Assembly (NCBI GenBank): GCA_020630695.1
Contig: JAHDIS010000022.1
Location: 1-51,910 of the forward strand
Source of the DNA: Paracoccaceae bacterium
Lineage (GTDB): Bacteria > Pseudomonadota > Alphaproteobacteria > Rhodobacterales > Rhodobacteraceae
DNA: 51,910 nt
Reading direction: 5' to 3'
Shown here: positions 25,148 to 34,805 of the stretch, in pieces
Layout: every line of letters begins with the position of its first letter
How positions within the stretch are numbered: position 1 is the stretch's first letter
Notes under the pieces: model-generated
Database searches by the model: none
Told to the model about the DNA's origin: nothing
Seen by the model: the letters and a program-made list of their open reading frames with translations, nothing else
Made by a program: the position numbers and the translations under genes

Positions 25148-26833
25148 ATGGGTATTCTTCAATTCAAGAACGTCTCCAAATCCTTTGGGACCGGCACCAA
25201 CAAAACAGAGGTTCTCAAGGGGATTGATCTGGAAGTGGCCGAGGGCGAATTCCTTGTGATCCTTGGGTTCTCGGGCACGGGAAAGACCACGCTGATCAAT
25301 CTGATGGCGGGATTGGAAAAACCAACCTCGGGCAGCGTGACCTACCGTGATGCTCCGATCACGGGGCCTGGCCCGGAACGTGGTGTCATCTTTCAAAGCT
25401 ACAGCTTGATGCCTTGGTTGACGGTGACAGGAAACGTCCGGCTGGCTGTGGATACGGTCTTTCCCGGTCTCAGCAAGACCAAGAAGACCGAGAAGGTCGC
25501 GCACTATGTCGACATGGTCGGGCTAAGCCACGCGGCGACCCGTCGCCCGGCAGAATTGTCGGGTGGGATGCGGCAGCGGGTCAACGTTGCCCGCGCCTTG
25601 GCTATGAACCCGGAAATGTTGCTGCTCGATGAGCCACTCAGCGCCTTGGATGCTCTGACGCGGGCCAATCTGGCGGATGAGATTGAAGGGATCTGGGATG
25701 CAGACAAAAAGACCTGTGTTCTGATCACCAACGACGTGGATGAGGCCATCATTCTTGCGGACCGGATCATTGCGCTCAATCCAGATGGAACGCTGAGGCA
25801 GGAGTTCTCTGTCACGATCCCGCGGCCCCGTGACCGTATCGAGATGAACACGAACGATACCTTCAAGGCGCTGCGGGCCGAGGTAACGAAATACCTGATG
25901 GATGTGGGTATCGAGGCACGTGTTGACGGAACAAGGCAGTTGCCGGATGTCACGCCCATTCACGGTGTGCCAACGGCGGTCAAAGAGGCGCAAAAAGGCC
26001 TGATCGACGAACGGTTCCTCGATTTCAGTCAATTGCACAAAGTCTATCCAACACCCAAGGGGCCGCTGACCGTTGTTGAGGATTTCGATCTCAAGATTGA
26101 CCGCGGTGAATTCATTTCCCTGATAGGGCACTCGGGTTGCGGTAAGTCGACGGTTCTGACCATGGCAGCCGGCCTCAACCCGATTTCAAAGGGTGCGATC
26201 AAACTGGATGGCCGCCACGTCGAAGGTGCTGATCCTGAACGGGCTGTGGTGTTCCAATCACCGAACCTGTTCCCTTGGCTGTCCGCGCGCGAAAACTGCG
26301 CCATTGGTGTCGACAAGGTCTATCCAAACGCGTCTCGGGCCGAACGGCAAGATGTTGTGGAATACTATCTGGAACGTGTCGGGCTGGCCGATGCGATGGA
26401 GAAATCCGCCTCCGAAATGTCCAACGGAATGCAGCAAAGGGTTGGCATTGCCCGCGCGTTTGCATTGTCGCCCAAGTTGCTGTTGCTGGACGAGCCCTTT
26501 GGTATGCTCGACAGCCTGACCCGTTGGGAATTGCAGGAAGTCCTGATGGAGGTTTGGTCCCGCACGAAGGTCACCGCGATCTGTGTGACGCATGACGTGG
26601 ACGAGGCCATTCTCTTGGCAGACCGCGTTGTGATGATGACCAATGGTCCGCAGGCCACGATCGGCAAGATTGTCGATGTTGACCTGCCGCGCCCGCGGAC
26701 CCGCAAGGCGCTGCTCGAGCACCCTGACTATTACAAATACCGTCAGGACGTTCTCGATTTCCTTGAGGAATACGAACACGGCGCGAAACCCAAGCCCAAG
26801 GCGTCTGCGCCCAATCCCATCGCTGCCGAGTGA
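25148..26833 (+). CDS. nrtC: Nitrate ABC transporter ATPase with two nucleotide-binding domains
   Basis: About 561 residues with two complete ABC ATPase domains in tandem. Domain 1 (about 1-250) has Walker A GFSGTGKTT, signature LSGGMRQRV and Walker B LLLLDEPLSALD. Domain 2 (about 285-540) has Walker A GHSGCGKST, a changed signature MSNGMQQRV and Walker B LLLLDEPFGMLD. In cyanobacteria NrtC and NrtD are separate proteins, and NrtC carries a binding-protein domain; here the two ATPases are fused and there is no such domain. One polypeptide would therefore supply both ATP sites. ATG 25148 is preferred; GTG 25139 overlaps the nrtB stop. Confidence 0.9.
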   Translation: MGILQFKNVSKSFGTGTNKTEVLKGIDLEVAEGEFLVILGFSGTGKTTLINLMAGLEKPTSGSVTYRDAPITGPGPERGVIFQSYSLMPWLTVTGNVRLAVDTVFPGLSKTKKTEKVAHYVDMVGLSHAATRRPAELSGGMRQRVNVARALAMNPEMLLLDEPLSALDALTRANLADEIEGIWDADKKTCVLITNDVDEAIILADRIIALNPDGTLRQEFSVTIPRPRDRIEMNTNDTFKALRAEVTKYLMDVGIEARVDGTRQLPDVTPIHGVPTAVKEAQKGLIDERFLDFSQLHKVYPTPKGPLTVVEDFDLKIDRGEFISLIGHSGCGKSTVLTMAAGLNPISKGAIKLDGRHVEGADPERAVVFQSPNLFPWLSARENCAIGVDKVYPNASRAERQDVVEYYLERVGLADAMEKSASEMSNGMQQRVGIARAFALSPKLLLLDEPFGMLDSLTRWELQEVLMEVWSRTKVTAICVTHDVDEAILLADRVVMMTNGPQATIGKIVDVDLPRPRTRKALLEHPDYYKYRQDVLDFLEEYEHGAKPKPKASAPNPIAAE

Positions 26834-26933
26834 TGGGGGTGCTTGCCGCAAAGGCCGCCGAACAATGGGCCCGCGAAACACCTCATCACCTGACGATCTA
26901 CTGTGAATTGATCCATCGTCCCGGAGACGAAAC

Positions 26934-29363
26934 ATGACCCAGAAACTTGTTATCATCGGCGCTGGAATGGCCTCGGGCAGAGTTATTGAAACTCTGGTCG
27001 ACGCTGATCCTGCGGCCTTTGAGATCACGCTGTTCAATGCGGAACCGCGTGGGAACTACAATCGCATCATGCTGTCACCGGTCTTGTCCGGCGAAAAGCA
27101 ATATGCCGAGATCGTAACCCATGACGACGCTTGGTATGCGGCCAACAACGTGACCTGCCGGTTTGGTGAGCCCGTGATCGGGATCGATCCTGACAGCAAG
27201 GTAGTGCAGGGCAAGAACGGCCCGGTTGCCTATGACAAACTGATCGTTGCGACGGGCTCCGCGCCTTTCATCATTCCAGTGCCGGGAAAGGATCTGCCGG
27301 GGGTCATTACCTACCGGGATCTGGATGACACCAATGCGATGATCGAGGCCTCGGCCAAAGGCGGCAAGGCCGTTGTTATTGGCGGTGGGCTTCTCGGCCT
27401 CGAAGCTGCGGCTGGCCTGGCTGAGCGCGGCATGGATGTCACGGTGGTGCACCTGATGGGGCACCTGATGGAACGCCAACTGGACGAGGCGGCGGGATAC
27501 TTGCTGCGCCGTGACTTGGAAAAACGCGGCATCACCATTCGCACGCAGGCCTCGACCAAGGCCATTCTGGGCGACGGCAAAGCCGAAGCTGTTTTGCTCG
27601 AAGGTGATGAAACGCTGCCTGCTGATCTGGTTGTCATGGCCGTTGGCATTCGTCCCGAGGTCAGGCTCGCGCAGGAGGCGGGGTTGGACGTTGCCCGCGG
27701 GATCGCGGTCACGGCTCAGATGCAGACTTCGAATCCTGACATCTTTGCGGTTGGCGAATGTATCGAATTTGATGGGCAGCTCTTTGGCCTTGTCGCACCG
27801 CTTTATGATCAGGCCAAGGTGCTTGCGCACACGCTTCTGGAATCGCCTGATGCCTTTGTCGTCAGGGACGTTGCGACCAAGTTGAAGGTGACCGGATGTG
27901 ACTTGTTCAGCGCCGGCGATTTTGCCGAAGGTGCTGAGCGGGAAGACATTGTCTTCCGCGATCCCAGTCGGGGCGTCTACAAAAGACTGGTCATCGAGGG
28001 TGACAAGCTGGTCGGCGCGGTGATGTACGGCGATACCGCGGATGGCAACTGGTTCTTTCAGCTTATCAAGGATGAAACCGACATCGAAGACATGCGCGAG
28101 ACGCTGATCTTTGGTCCGGCCTTTCAAGGAGGATCCCCGTCGGACCCTTTGTCAGCCGTTGCAGCATTGCCGCCTGAGGCGGAAATTTGCGGCTGCAACG
28201 GCATTTGCAAAAGTACCATTGTCGAGGCAATCCAGAATGGTGCGGAAGATTTGGGTGCGGTCAAGGCAACGACCAAGGCCAGTGCATCCTGCGGAACCTG
28301 TACAGGTCTGGTCGAGCAATTGCTGCAGGTCACCCTTGGTGACGATTTCCAGATGCCAACGGCGCAACCGATTTGCGGCTGTTGTGATCTGACGCATGAA
28401 GATTTGCGCAGGCTAATCAAATCGCAGGAACTGAAGTCCCAAGAGGCGGTTTGGCAAGAGCTGGGGTGGAAGTCTCGGAATGGATGCCATGTCTGCAGGC
28501 CAGCAGTGAACTTTTATCTGCTGGCGGACTGGCCGCTTGAATACCGTGACGATCCTCAGAGCCGTTTTGTCAACGAACGCAAGCACGCCAACATCCAAAA
28601 GGATGGCACGTTTTCGGTGGTTCCACGCATGTGGGGCGGAATCACCAACGCTGCCGAGTTGCGCGCCATCGCGGATGCTGCGGATAAATACAATGTGCCA
28701 ACTGTCAAAGTCACAGGGGGACAACGGATTGATCTGCTCGGCGTCAAGGGCGAAGACCTGCCATACATCTGGTCAGATCTGAACAAGGCTGGTCTGGTGT
28801 CCGGGCACGCATATTCCAAAGGCCTTCGTACCGTCAAAACCTGCGTTGGCACGGACCACTGCCGCTTTGGCACGCAGGACTCCACCGGTTTGGGCATCAA
28901 GCTTGAACAGATACTCTGGGGCAGTTGGACGCCGCACAAGGTTAAGCTGGCCGTTTCCGGTTGTCCGAGGAACTGCGCAGAAGCGACCTGCAAAGACGTC
29001 GGCATCATTTGTGTGGATTCCGGCTTTCAGGTTGGTGTCGCAGGCGCAGCCGGTATGGACGTCAAGGAAACAGAACGCCTGATCGATGTGCCTACCGAAG
29101 CGGAAGCCATCGAATGGACCGTCGCGTTCATCCAGCTCTATCGAGAGAACGCCAAATATCTGGATCGTCCCTACAAATGGGTGGCCAAGGTTGGGCTTGA
29201 GTGGGTCAAAGATGTCCTGTCGGACGCCCAAGAACGGGAACGTCTGGTCGCCGCGTTCGAGCTGAGCCAGAGCATTTATCGCAAAGATCCCTGGGCCGAA
29301 CACGCAGCCACGGCAAAGGCGTTCCAGCCAATGGCAGATCTGACACTGGAGGCCGCGGAATGA
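26934..29363 (+). CDS. nirB: Assimilatory nitrite reductase [NAD(P)H] large subunit
   Basis: An 809-residue multidomain reductase. The N-terminal FAD/NAD(P)H oxidoreductase domain has LVIIGAGMASGR at 4-15 and VVIGGGLLGLEAAAGL at about 147-162. Two BFD-like [2Fe-2S] regions follow (CGCNGICKST and ICGCCDLTHED...GCHVC), then the sulfite/nitrite reductase hemoprotein domain with siroheme-[4Fe-4S] cysteines in CVGTDHCRFGTQD and SGCPRNCAEATC. It reduces nitrite to ammonium in the cytosol with six electrons from NAD(P)H. ATG 26934 follows GGAGACGAA. NirD overlaps its stop. Confidence 0.95.
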   Translation: MTQKLVIIGAGMASGRVIETLVDADPAAFEITLFNAEPRGNYNRIMLSPVLSGEKQYAEIVTHDDAWYAANNVTCRFGEPVIGIDPDSKVVQGKNGPVAYDKLIVATGSAPFIIPVPGKDLPGVITYRDLDDTNAMIEASAKGGKAVVIGGGLLGLEAAAGLAERGMDVTVVHLMGHLMERQLDEAAGYLLRRDLEKRGITIRTQASTKAILGDGKAEAVLLEGDETLPADLVVMAVGIRPEVRLAQEAGLDVARGIAVTAQMQTSNPDIFAVGECIEFDGQLFGLVAPLYDQAKVLAHTLLESPDAFVVRDVATKLKVTGCDLFSAGDFAEGAEREDIVFRDPSRGVYKRLVIEGDKLVGAVMYGDTADGNWFFQLIKDETDIEDMRETLIFGPAFQGGSPSDPLSAVAALPPEAEICGCNGICKSTIVEAIQNGAEDLGAVKATTKASASCGTCTGLVEQLLQVTLGDDFQMPTAQPICGCCDLTHEDLRRLIKSQELKSQEAVWQELGWKSRNGCHVCRPAVNFYLLADWPLEYRDDPQSRFVNERKHANIQKDGTFSVVPRMWGGITNAAELRAIADAADKYNVPTVKVTGGQRIDLLGVKGEDLPYIWSDLNKAGLVSGHAYSKGLRTVKTCVGTDHCRFGTQDSTGLGIKLEQILWGSWTPHKVKLAVSGCPRNCAEATCKDVGIICVDSGFQVGVAGAAGMDVKETERLIDVPTEAEAIEWTVAFIQLYRENAKYLDRPYKWVAKVGLEWVKDVLSDAQERERLVAAFELSQSIYRKDPWAEHAATAKAFQPMADLTLEAAE

Positions 29364-29689
29364 GCTGGATTGATGTAGGCTCTATTGAAGAAATCCCGTT
29401 GCGCGGGGCGCGCAAGGTCAAGACAGCGCTGGGCTGCGTTGCGCTGTTCCGGACCGCCGATGCAGAGGTTTTTGCCGCAACGGACCGTTGCCCTCATAAG
29501 GGCGGCCCGCTGTCCGAAGGTATTGTCCATGGGCAGTCTGTAACCTGCCCTTTGCACAATTGGATTTTTGATCTCAACACGGGGCAGGCGCAGGGCGAGA
29601 CAGCAACAATCGCGACGTTTCCGGTCCGCGTAGAAGCGGGTCGCATCCTGATTGACGGGTCTCAATTGACCGCAAGGAGCGCTGCCTGA
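29360..29689 (+). CDS. nirD: Nitrite reductase small subunit, Rieske-type
   Basis: A 109-residue Rieske-domain protein with CPHKGGPLS and CPLHNWIFD, the two iron-sulfur ligand pairs. It is the usual small partner of NirB. ATG 29360 overlaps the nirB stop (ATGA); an upstream in-frame extension is a shadow of nirB. Its stop overlaps the nasA ATG by one base. It probably supports electron flow or stability in the NirBD complex. Confidence 0.94.
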   Translation: MSWIDVGSIEEIPLRGARKVKTALGCVALFRTADAEVFAATDRCPHKGGPLSEGIVHGQSVTCPLHNWIFDLNTGQAQGETATIATFPVRVEAGRILIDGSQLTARSAA

Positions 29690-32319
29690 TGGACGGAGCC
29701 GGCCTGCCAGAAACCCGTTCAACCTGTCCGTATTGCGGTGTTGGTTGCGGCGTGTTGCTGCGTCCTGACGGTCAGGGTGGAATGGATGTCCGGGGTGATC
29801 CGGATCATCCGGCCAATTTCGGAAGGCTTTGCTCAAAGGGGTCGGCACTGGCCGAAACCGTTGGATTGTCGCAGCGATTGCTGACGCCGCGCATTGCCGG
29901 GCGGGAAACGGGTTGGGATGAAACGCTCCAATTGGTAGCAGACAAGTTTTCCGAGGCGATTTCCCAGCACGGTCCGGACAGTGTCGCGTTTTACGTGTCA
30001 GGCCAGTTGCTGACAGAAGACTACTACGTTGCCAACAAACTGATGAAGGGTTTCATCGGCTCGGCCAATATCGATACCAATTCACGCTTGTGCATGGCGT
30101 CTTCTGTGGCGGGGCATAAACGGGCCTTTGGGACCGACACGGTGCCGGGCACCTACGAAGATTTGGAGGAGGCGGATCTGGTCGTTCTGGTCGGCTCGAA
30201 CCTCGCTTGGTGTCACCCGGTGCTGTATCAGCGTGTTCTGGCGGCCAAAACGCAAAGAGGCACGCGGATTGTCGTGGTCGATCCGCGCCGAACAGCCAGC
30301 TGTGACGGCGCAGATTTGCATCTGGCCCTGCGTCCGGGCAGCGATGTGGCGTTGTTCAATCGGCTTCTGGCCGAGATCTACCAAGGCGGAGCCTTTGACG
30401 CGGATTTCCTGCGCAACACAACAGGCTTTGATGCGGCGATACAGACCGCCATGGGGGATGATGTCTCTGTCACGGGGCTTTCCGAACAAGAGTTGGCGGC
30501 ATTCTGCAAGCTGTGGGTCGGCACCGAAAAAGTGGTGACGATCTACAGCCAGGGAGTGAACCAATCCACATCGGGCTCTGACAAGGTCAACGCGATACTG
30601 AATTGCCATCTTGCGACAGGTCGCATCGGAAAACCCGGTTGCGGCCCGCTGTCTGTGACCGGTCAGCCGAATGCAATGGGCGGGCGGGAAGTGGGCGGTC
30701 TGGCAAACATGCTGGCCTGTCATCTGGATTTGGAGAACCCGGATCATCGAAACACGGTTCGTGATTTCTGGTCGTCTTCATCCGTTCCGGAGGCACCGGG
30801 TCTCAAGGCCGTCGACATGTTTCGCGCCGTTGGCGATGGCCGCATAAAAGCGCTCTGGATCATTCACACCAATCCGGCGGTTTCCATGCCCGAGGCGAAT
30901 GCCGTTCAGGACGCAATCGCACACTGTCCCTTTACAGTGGTCAGCGACATCACCGCGAACACCGATACGGCTCGTCTGGCTGATGTTTTGCTTCCGGCGA
31001 CGGCATGGGGCGAAAAAGATGGCACTGTGACCAACTCGGACAGAACCATTAGCCGTCAGCGCAGCGTTCTGGCTGCACCGGGACAGGCCCGGGCGGATTG
31101 GGACATACTGGCCGAGGTTGGCCGCCGTATGGGGTTTGAAGACGCTTTTGACTATCAGACGCCAGCCGAGATTTTTCGCGAACACGCAGCGCTTTCCGGA
31201 ATGGCTGGCCAGATCGGACGCGATTTTGATATTTCGGCTTTGGCGGACATAAGCGACAATGCATATGCCGACCTCGTTCCGGTTCGCTGGCCGGTAACGC
31301 CCAACCAGATCGGGGGCCGGTTTTTTGGGGATGGAAACTTCTTCCACGCCGACAAAAAGGCCCGCCTGCTGCCCGTTTCGTGGCGACCGCCCGCAGCAAA
31401 AACAGGCCCGCGCTATCCCTACCGCCTGAACACCGGACGGCTCAGGGATCAGTGGCATACGATGACGCGTACCGCGTTGAGCCCGCGATTGTCGGCGCAC
31501 CTGCCCGAACCTTTCGTGGATCTGCACCCTGATGACGCCGCGACGGCGGGTATCGAACCTGCTGATCTTATTCGGCTCAGCAGTCGTGCGGGTACGGGTA
31601 TTTTGCGCGCACGCATTTCGGACACGGTTCAGCCGGGACAGCTCTTTGCCTCGATGCACTGGACCGGTGAAACCGCGCCTTCTGCGCGCATCGATGCATT
31701 GGTTGAGGCTGCGACTGATCCTGTTTCCGGTCAACCGGAAAGCAAGGCAAGCGTCGTTGCCATGACGCGTTACGAAGCCGCTTGGTACGGTTTTGCCGTC
31801 TCAGCGGATCCCATGATGCTGGACAGCGAATACTGGGCCTTGGCCCGGACGGCAGCCGGGTATCGCGCTGAACTGGCAGGCACATTGGTGCCGGACAACT
31901 GGGAAATTGCAGCGCGCCGGCTTTTCGCAAAACCGAATGCCGAGGCGATCACCGTGCAGGATCGGGGCCGTGGATTTGCACGCATCGTCTTGCACGACAA
32001 CGGAACATTATTGGGGGCGTTGTTCGTTTCTCCGCGTCCGGTGGCTGTCGCACGGGACTACCTGATTGCTCTTCCGGGTGGTGATGCGCAGTCTGCTTTG
32101 TCAGGTCAGCCGGGGCAGGATGTGATTAGTCCGGGGCCTGTGCTGTGCTCGTGTTTCGGCATCGGCGTGAACACCATTCTGAGTGCGATCGAAACGCAGG
32201 GCCTGATGTCGGTCGACGCGATCGGTGTGGCTTTGTCAGCCGGTACGAATTGCGGGTCATGCAGGCCTGAGTTGGCAGAGCTGTTGCTGAGCGTCCAAAA
32301 CCGTGAGGCTGCCGAATGA
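29689..32319 (+). CDS. nasA: Assimilatory nitrate reductase catalytic subunit (Mo-bisMGD)
   Basis: An 876-residue molybdopterin oxidoreductase. The N-terminal [4Fe-4S] motif is CPYCGVGCGV. The central molybdopterin domains include LCMASSVAGHKRAFG, and the molybdopterin dinucleotide-binding domain starts near residue 570. The C-terminus (about 820-876) adds a BFD-like [2Fe-2S] domain, LCSCFGIGVNTILS...TNCGSCRPE. It reduces nitrate to nitrite in the cytosol. No separate NasB-type NAD(P)H diaphorase is encoded in the operon, so electrons may come from ferredoxin or flavodoxin, or from NirB through the BFD domain. ATG 29689 overlaps the nirD stop by one base, and the stop overlaps the next gene by 4 bp. 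Confidence 0.94.
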   Translation: MDGAGLPETRSTCPYCGVGCGVLLRPDGQGGMDVRGDPDHPANFGRLCSKGSALAETVGLSQRLLTPRIAGRETGWDETLQLVADKFSEAISQHGPDSVAFYVSGQLLTEDYYVANKLMKGFIGSANIDTNSRLCMASSVAGHKRAFGTDTVPGTYEDLEEADLVVLVGSNLAWCHPVLYQRVLAAKTQRGTRIVVVDPRRTASCDGADLHLALRPGSDVALFNRLLAEIYQGGAFDADFLRNTTGFDAAIQTAMGDDVSVTGLSEQELAAFCKLWVGTEKVVTIYSQGVNQSTSGSDKVNAILNCHLATGRIGKPGCGPLSVTGQPNAMGGREVGGLANMLACHLDLENPDHRNTVRDFWSSSSVPEAPGLKAVDMFRAVGDGRIKALWIIHTNPAVSMPEANAVQDAIAHCPFTVVSDITANTDTARLADVLLPATAWGEKDGTVTNSDRTISRQRSVLAAPGQARADWDILAEVGRRMGFEDAFDYQTPAEIFREHAALSGMAGQIGRDFDISALADISDNAYADLVPVRWPVTPNQIGGRFFGDGNFFHADKKARLLPVSWRPPAAKTGPRYPYRLNTGRLRDQWHTMTRTALSPRLSAHLPEPFVDLHPDDAATAGIEPADLIRLSSRAGTGILRARISDTVQPGQLFASMHWTGETAPSARIDALVEAATDPVSGQPESKASVVAMTRYEAAWYGFAVSADPMMLDSEYWALARTAAGYRAELAGTLVPDNWEIAARRLFAKPNAEAITVQDRGRGFARIVLHDNGTLLGALFVSPRPVAVARDYLIALPGGDAQSALSGQPGQDVISPGPVLCSCFGIGVNTILSAIETQGLMSVDAIGVALSAGTNCGSCRPELAELLLSVQNREAAE

Positions 32320-33266
32320 GTCTTGCAGATCATGTGCGCATTTTAGGGCGTGGTCCGGGCAGATCGCGGTCCCTGACGCAGGACGAAGCCGCCGAAGCCA
32401 TGGGGCACATGCTGCGTCCTGACACCGCGCCCGAGGCTGTGGGGGCGCTGCTGATGTTGCTCCGTATGAAAGGGGAAACCGCCGAGGAAATCGCAGGTTT
32501 TGCGGCCAAAGCCCGCGCCCCGTTTGATGATTTGCCAGGGGTGGATCTGGATTGGCCCAGTTACGCTGCTGGCCGGACGCGTGGCACGCCGTGGTTTTTG
32601 ATGTCTGCAAAACTGGTCGCGCAATCCGGCACGCGGGTGTTATTGCACGGCTGGAATGGTGCGGACGACAAAGTGCGCCAGGGGCTTGTAGACTTGGAAA
32701 TCGGGTCGGCTTCCAATGCCGACGAAGCGGCCAGTTTGCTTGATCGTGATGGCATCGCCTATCTGCCTTTGGAAACGTTGCACCCAAGCCTGTTCAGGCT
32801 GTTGGGTTTGCGGTCTGTTTTGGGTTTGCGATCCTGTATCAACACCGTTTGCCGGATGTTGAACCCCGCTGACGCGGGCGCCAGCGTGCAAGGCGTGTTT
32901 CATCCGTCTTACCGCCTGTTGCAGGCAGACGCAGCGCAAAGGTTGGGCTGGAACAGTCTGAGCGTCATCAAAGGCGGCGGGGGTGAATTTGAAGTGAACC
33001 CCAGCAAGGACATCGCGGTGTTCGGGCTGCGCCGGGGACAGATGTGGGACCGCACGCAAGAGGCCCGTTGGGCCGCACCGCGACGTTTGGCGCAAGCTGA
33101 CCCTATGCGCCTGTCCGGTTTCAAGACGCTGGACGACTTGCCCGGTTTTGAGCGCTCAATCGTCGTGGGAACCGCTGCTCTTGCGATGGAGACGGCTGGT
33201 ATCGGTATTGGTTCGGAACATTCTGAAAACAGCTTTGCGCGCCGCCATGAAACGCACGCCGCCTAA
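32316..33266 (+). CDS. TrpD2-like (anthranilate phosphoribosyltransferase-fold) protein
   Basis: A 316-residue protein similar to the TrpD2/YbiB branch of the nucleoside phosphorylase/anthranilate phosphoribosyltransferase fold. The helical N-terminal domain (LTQDEAAEAMGHML...VGALLMLLRMKGET) is family-typical, and the core includes LLGLRSVLGLRSCINTVCRM. It lacks strong phosphoribosyl-binding glycine motifs, so catalysis of the TrpD reaction is unlikely; some TrpD2 proteins bind nucleic acid. It is locked into the nas operon by overlap with nasA and lies 12 bp before cysG, suggesting an accessory role in nitrate assimilation that is not established. Confidence 0.75.
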   Translation: MSLADHVRILGRGPGRSRSLTQDEAAEAMGHMLRPDTAPEAVGALLMLLRMKGETAEEIAGFAAKARAPFDDLPGVDLDWPSYAAGRTRGTPWFLMSAKLVAQSGTRVLLHGWNGADDKVRQGLVDLEIGSASNADEAASLLDRDGIAYLPLETLHPSLFRLLGLRSVLGLRSCINTVCRMLNPADAGASVQGVFHPSYRLLQADAAQRLGWNSLSVIKGGGGEFEVNPSKDIAVFGLRRGQMWDRTQEARWAAPRRLAQADPMRLSGFKTLDDLPGFERSIVVGTAALAMETAGIGIGSEHSENSFARRHETHAA

Positions 33267-33278
33267 GAGGACATTGAT

Positions 33279-34688
33279 ATGAAATCCTTCCCCATGTTCC
33301 TGAGAACCACAGGTCGGCGTGTCGTGATTGTTGGCGGGGGCGAGCAAGCCGCCCAAAAAACGCGATTGTTGCTAAAGACAGACGCAGAACTGGTTCTGAT
33401 CGCTCCGGCACTGGAAAGTGAGCTGCAGGACATCGTGGCCAGCGGTCGCGCCTCGCATCGGACTGATCTGTCCGTAGAGTTGTTTGAAACGGCCGCCATG
33501 GCCTTTGTTGGCACCGGTTGCCCGGGTTTGGACGCCGCTGTGCACGGACTGGCCAAGGCCGCCCGTTGCCCGGTGAATGTCGTGGATCAACCTGATCTTT
33601 GCGACATGACGACCCCTGCTATCGTTGATCGTGATCCCATCGTGGTTGCGATTGGCAGCGAGGGAACATCCCCTGTGCTGACACGTGACATCAAAACCAG
33701 ATTGGAACAGATGTTGCCGCAAAACCTCGGAGGGCTTGCCGCCTTGGCCGGACGACTGCGGCGCAGTGTCGAACAGAGTGTTCCGCGGGCCAAGCGGCGG
33801 GCATTTTGGGCATGGGTTTTCAAGGGAAGCCCGCGTGCGATCTGGTCACAGGGTAAAGAGCGCGAAGCCGCAAGAGCCATCAAGCGAGCGATCGCGGCAG
33901 GTGGGGCGCCAGATGGCAGTGACAAAGGGCAGATTTCGTTGGTCGGGGCCGGGCCCGGGGCAAAGGATTTGCTGACGTTGCGGGCGGTTGAGCGCCTGCA
34001 GGAAGCGGATGTGATTTTCTACGACAGGCTGGTTGATCAGGAAATTTTAGAGCTGGCCCGCCGTGACGCTGAACGTGTTTTCGTTGGCAAACATGTTGGT
34101 GCAAATGCGTGGCCACAGGACAAGATCAATCGCGTGATCGTGGCCGAGGCCCTGAAAGGTCGGCGTGTGGTGCGCTTGAAATCTGGCGATCCCGGAATCT
34201 TTGGGCGCGCGACAGAAGAGCTCGACGCGGCACGGGATGCCGGCATCTCAACCGAAATGGTACCTGGAGTGACGGCGGCATGTGCAGCGGGTGCTGCGCT
34301 TGGACGGAGCCTGACCGAACGGGAGGTGGCAAACACCCTGGTTATTGCGACTGGGACGGGATGCGCCAAGGATCCGGAACCTGACGCAACCCGCCTTTCC
34401 GGTCCGGGTACGACGACGGCGCTTTATATGGCTGTTCGTCAGGCCGGGCGCTTGGCGGCGACCTGGATGGAACAGGGGCTGCCACCGGAATCGCTGGTCA
34501 TGGTCGCAGTCGATGTCAGCAAGCCATCGGCGCGGTATCTGGAAACGACAATCTCTGCGCTGGAACGAACATTGCAACAGCACAAGATTTCCGGCTGCGC
34601 GGTATTGTTGGTGACATGGCCAAACCGGGCCGCGCCATCCGCCATGAACGCGTTTAACGGGTTTCCTGCGGCCATACCTGCCGAATAG
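33279..34688 (+). CDS. cysG: Siroheme synthase (CysG-type, trifunctional)
   Basis: A 469-residue fusion. The N-terminal precorrin-2 dehydrogenase/sirohydrochlorin ferrochelatase domain (about 1-200) carries the NAD-binding motif VVIVGGGEQAAQKT. The C-terminal uroporphyrinogen-III C-methyltransferase domain (about 215-465) begins ISLVGAGPGAKDLLTLRAV and contains RLKSGDPGIFGRATEE. Together they make siroheme from uroporphyrinogen III for NirB. GAGGACATTGAT precedes the ATG at 33279. It is the last gene of the nas operon. In place of the common SUMT TGH motif there is ATGTGCAKDPEP, a modest deviation. Confidence 0.94.
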   Translation: MKSFPMFLRTTGRRVVIVGGGEQAAQKTRLLLKTDAELVLIAPALESELQDIVASGRASHRTDLSVELFETAAMAFVGTGCPGLDAAVHGLAKAARCPVNVVDQPDLCDMTTPAIVDRDPIVVAIGSEGTSPVLTRDIKTRLEQMLPQNLGGLAALAGRLRRSVEQSVPRAKRRAFWAWVFKGSPRAIWSQGKEREAARAIKRAIAAGGAPDGSDKGQISLVGAGPGAKDLLTLRAVERLQEADVIFYDRLVDQEILELARRDAERVFVGKHVGANAWPQDKINRVIVAEALKGRRVVRLKSGDPGIFGRATEELDAARDAGISTEMVPGVTAACAAGAALGRSLTEREVANTLVIATGTGCAKDPEPDATRLSGPGTTTALYMAVRQAGRLAATWMEQGLPPESLVMVAVDVSKPSARYLETTISALERTLQQHKISGCAVLLVTWPNRAAPSAMNAFNGFPAAIPAE

Positions 34689-34731
34689 TACCCGCAAAAT
34701 AGCGTGTTGTTCCCTCAAAATCGGTGAACCA

Positions 34732-34774
34732 TCAAATCGTGGATTTGACGCTTTGCCGTGTTTTGATGTACTAA
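34732..34774 (+). promoter_or_regulatory. Candidate promoter and operator of the BlaI/M56 pair
   Basis: TTGACG (34745-34750) and TACTAA (34769-34774) are separated by 18 bp and form a plausible sigma-70 promoter upstream of the BlaI-like gene. A perfect inverted repeat TCAAATC-GTG-GATTTGA (34732-34748) overlaps the -35 element, well placed for repression by a dimeric winged-helix protein such as BlaI. Confidence 0.55.
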
Positions 34775-34805
34775 AGAATTAATAGACCTGCCAGAGGATT
34801 GAACG

